NCBI GenBank assembly: GCA_023664605.1
Contig: JAMPFF010000024.1
Span: 1-41,943, forward strand
Source: Clostridium sp.
GTDB lineage: Bacteria > Bacillota > Clostridia > Lachnospirales > Lachnospiraceae
Direction of reading: 5' to 3'
DNA length: 41,943 nucleotides
Positions 41,273 to 41,943 of the stretch are shown piece by piece. Below the pieces are notes generated by a model. That model was given only the letters and a program-made list of their open reading frames with translations. It did not search any database and was not told the origin of the DNA. Numbering within the stretch: position 1 is the stretch's first letter; each line of letters opens with the position of its first letter. The translations under genes were made by a program, and so were the position numbers.

Positions 41273-41943
41273 TTATACTGTCTGAAACTCTGCAAGCTGT
41301 TCTACGTCTGCAAGTTTAAGACCTGAATATTTTGCAATTTTATCAAATGATAGTTCCCCATCTTGTAGCATCCTAAGAGCTGTTTCTCTTTGGGCTTGGC
41401 TAATGCCCTGATTCAAAAATCTTCTTGCATCTGTTTCAATCAATGGTCCTCTCATTATATCACCTACACTTTCTTGCACATTTTTATATTTCTGTGTAAT
41501 CTCTTTAATCACGTCGCCGGAAAGCTCGATAATCGTCCGCTTATCAAATGCCCCGATGACTCCCTGCTGTTCCAGTTCGTCAAGTCTTTCCAAAATAACC
41601 TGATACTCTGCTTTTAGTTTTTCCAGCATTTGTTCATTACTATCATACTCCGGAAAGTTGTTTTCATGTGTAAAAATATAAAACGGAATCAGCATCAGCA
41701 GACGTTTTTCAAAAATATCCTCAAGCGAATATTTCTGTACTTTCATAATCGGTATGTCATATTGTACTGTTCCGCCCGGCGTGACAATGATATATTTCAT
41801 TTTATCCGGTGTTTTTTTGTAAGTTCGAAGATACAGAACCGCCGTATTTGGGAATGTTACTGTCAGCGTTTCCTCTGTAACATCACTTTCATCAAGCGCT
41901 ATCTGCGCATCATACTCAAAAAGCCTTATTGTAATCCTGCCGT
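41273..41943 (-). CDS. Rpn-family (PD-(D/E)XK nuclease/putative transposase) protein, 5' end outside the window
   Basis: The frame is open to the window edge, giving at least 223 residues without a start. The visible part begins GRITIRLFEYDAQIAL, then LTVTFPNTAVLYLRTYKKTPDKMKYIIVTPGGTVQYDIPIMKVQ and IFEKRLLMLIPFYIFTHENNFPEY, which I recognise as the middle of the Rpn/PD-(D/E)XK family common in Lachnospiraceae. The catalytic N-terminal domain is off the edge. The helical tail holds QGISQAQRETALRMLQDGELSFDKIAKYSGLKLADVEQL, a helix-turn-helix-like end. A start at 41800 would cut the domain, so I treat it as partial. It ends 13 bases before the decarboxylase ATG. Confidence 0.82.
   Translation of the reverse strand, partial: GRITIRLFEYDAQIALDESDVTEETLTVTFPNTAVLYLRTYKKTPDKMKYIIVTPGGTVQYDIPIMKVQKYSLEDIFEKRLLMLIPFYIFTHENNFPEYDSNEQMLEKLKAEYQVILERLDELEQQGVIGAFDKRTIIELSGDVIKEITQKYKNVQESVGDIMRGPLIETDARRFLNQGISQAQRETALRMLQDGELSFDKIAKYSGLKLADVEQLAEFQTV

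Overview
The window looks like a chromosomal segment of a low- to mid-GC Firmicute, most likely a spore-former of the Lachnospiraceae/Clostridia. Supporting signs are strong AGGAGG-type ribosome sites, a Spo0A-type DNA-binding domain, a DUF3048 (YerB-like) lipoprotein, DUF212 and DUF5808 proteins and an Rpn/PD-(D/E)XK nuclease of a type common in that group. The assignment rests on gene families only. Most of the window is one large surface-polysaccharide (capsule/EPS) locus.

Layout. 1-4040: the 3' end of a tRNA-Cys, a small DUF5808 membrane protein, a 2H phosphoesterase, a membrane-anchored alpha/beta hydrolase and a DUF3048 lipoprotein. 4239-9476: nucleotide-sugar genes begin with rmlD, then a DUF212 protein, an AraC-type regulator divergent from gmd, and a large LIC_10190-like membrane protein. 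9501-15447: an accessory islet (RhuM-type protein, three GNATs, a YjbR-like protein, an EamA half-transporter, a MntA/HepT toxin-antitoxin pair, a VOC protein, a CMP/dCMP-type deaminase and a thioesterase) sits between gmd and the rest of the GDP-fucose pathway. 15508-17565: fcl and manC. 17679-18056: a stand-alone Spo0A C-terminal domain protein with its own terminator. 18169-18266: four 23-bp tandem repeats forming the leader of the assembly operon. 18297-30392: the assembly operon, with two GT2 enzymes, an initiating polyprenyl-phosphate sugar transferase, a Wzz-like protein with a degenerate kinase domain, an EpsG-type polymerase, more GT2/GT4 enzymes and a GT-C-like membrane protein. 30539-38977: a pseudaminic acid cluster (pseB, pseC, a GT2, a large membrane protein, pseG on the minus strand, pseF, pseI). 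38991-41943: minus-strand ATP-grasp ligase, PLP decarboxylase and a partial Rpn-family nuclease.

How the parts fit. manC, gmd and fcl supply GDP-L-fucose. pseB-C-G-F-I supply CMP-pseudaminic acid or a variant of it; no PseH acetyltransferase is present, while an ATP-grasp plus decarboxylase pair lies next to pseI. rmlD is the only dTDP-rhamnose gene here. The sugar transferase starts the repeat unit on undecaprenyl phosphate, the GTs extend it, EpsG polymerises it and the Wzz-like protein may set length. No Wzx/MATE flippase, phosphomannomutase, rmlA/B/C or active tyrosine kinase is visible; they may lie outside the window.

The most interesting signals are regulatory. They are an AraC-style pair of exact 11-bp direct repeats 21 bp apart next to the gmd -35, the receiver-less Spo0A domain with a 0A-box-like sequence before its own gene and an exact 0A box on a predicted pseG -35, the tandem-hairpin leader with compensatory base changes before the assembly operon, and a chain of inverted repeats before pseB. 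All were read by eye; no database search or folding program was run.
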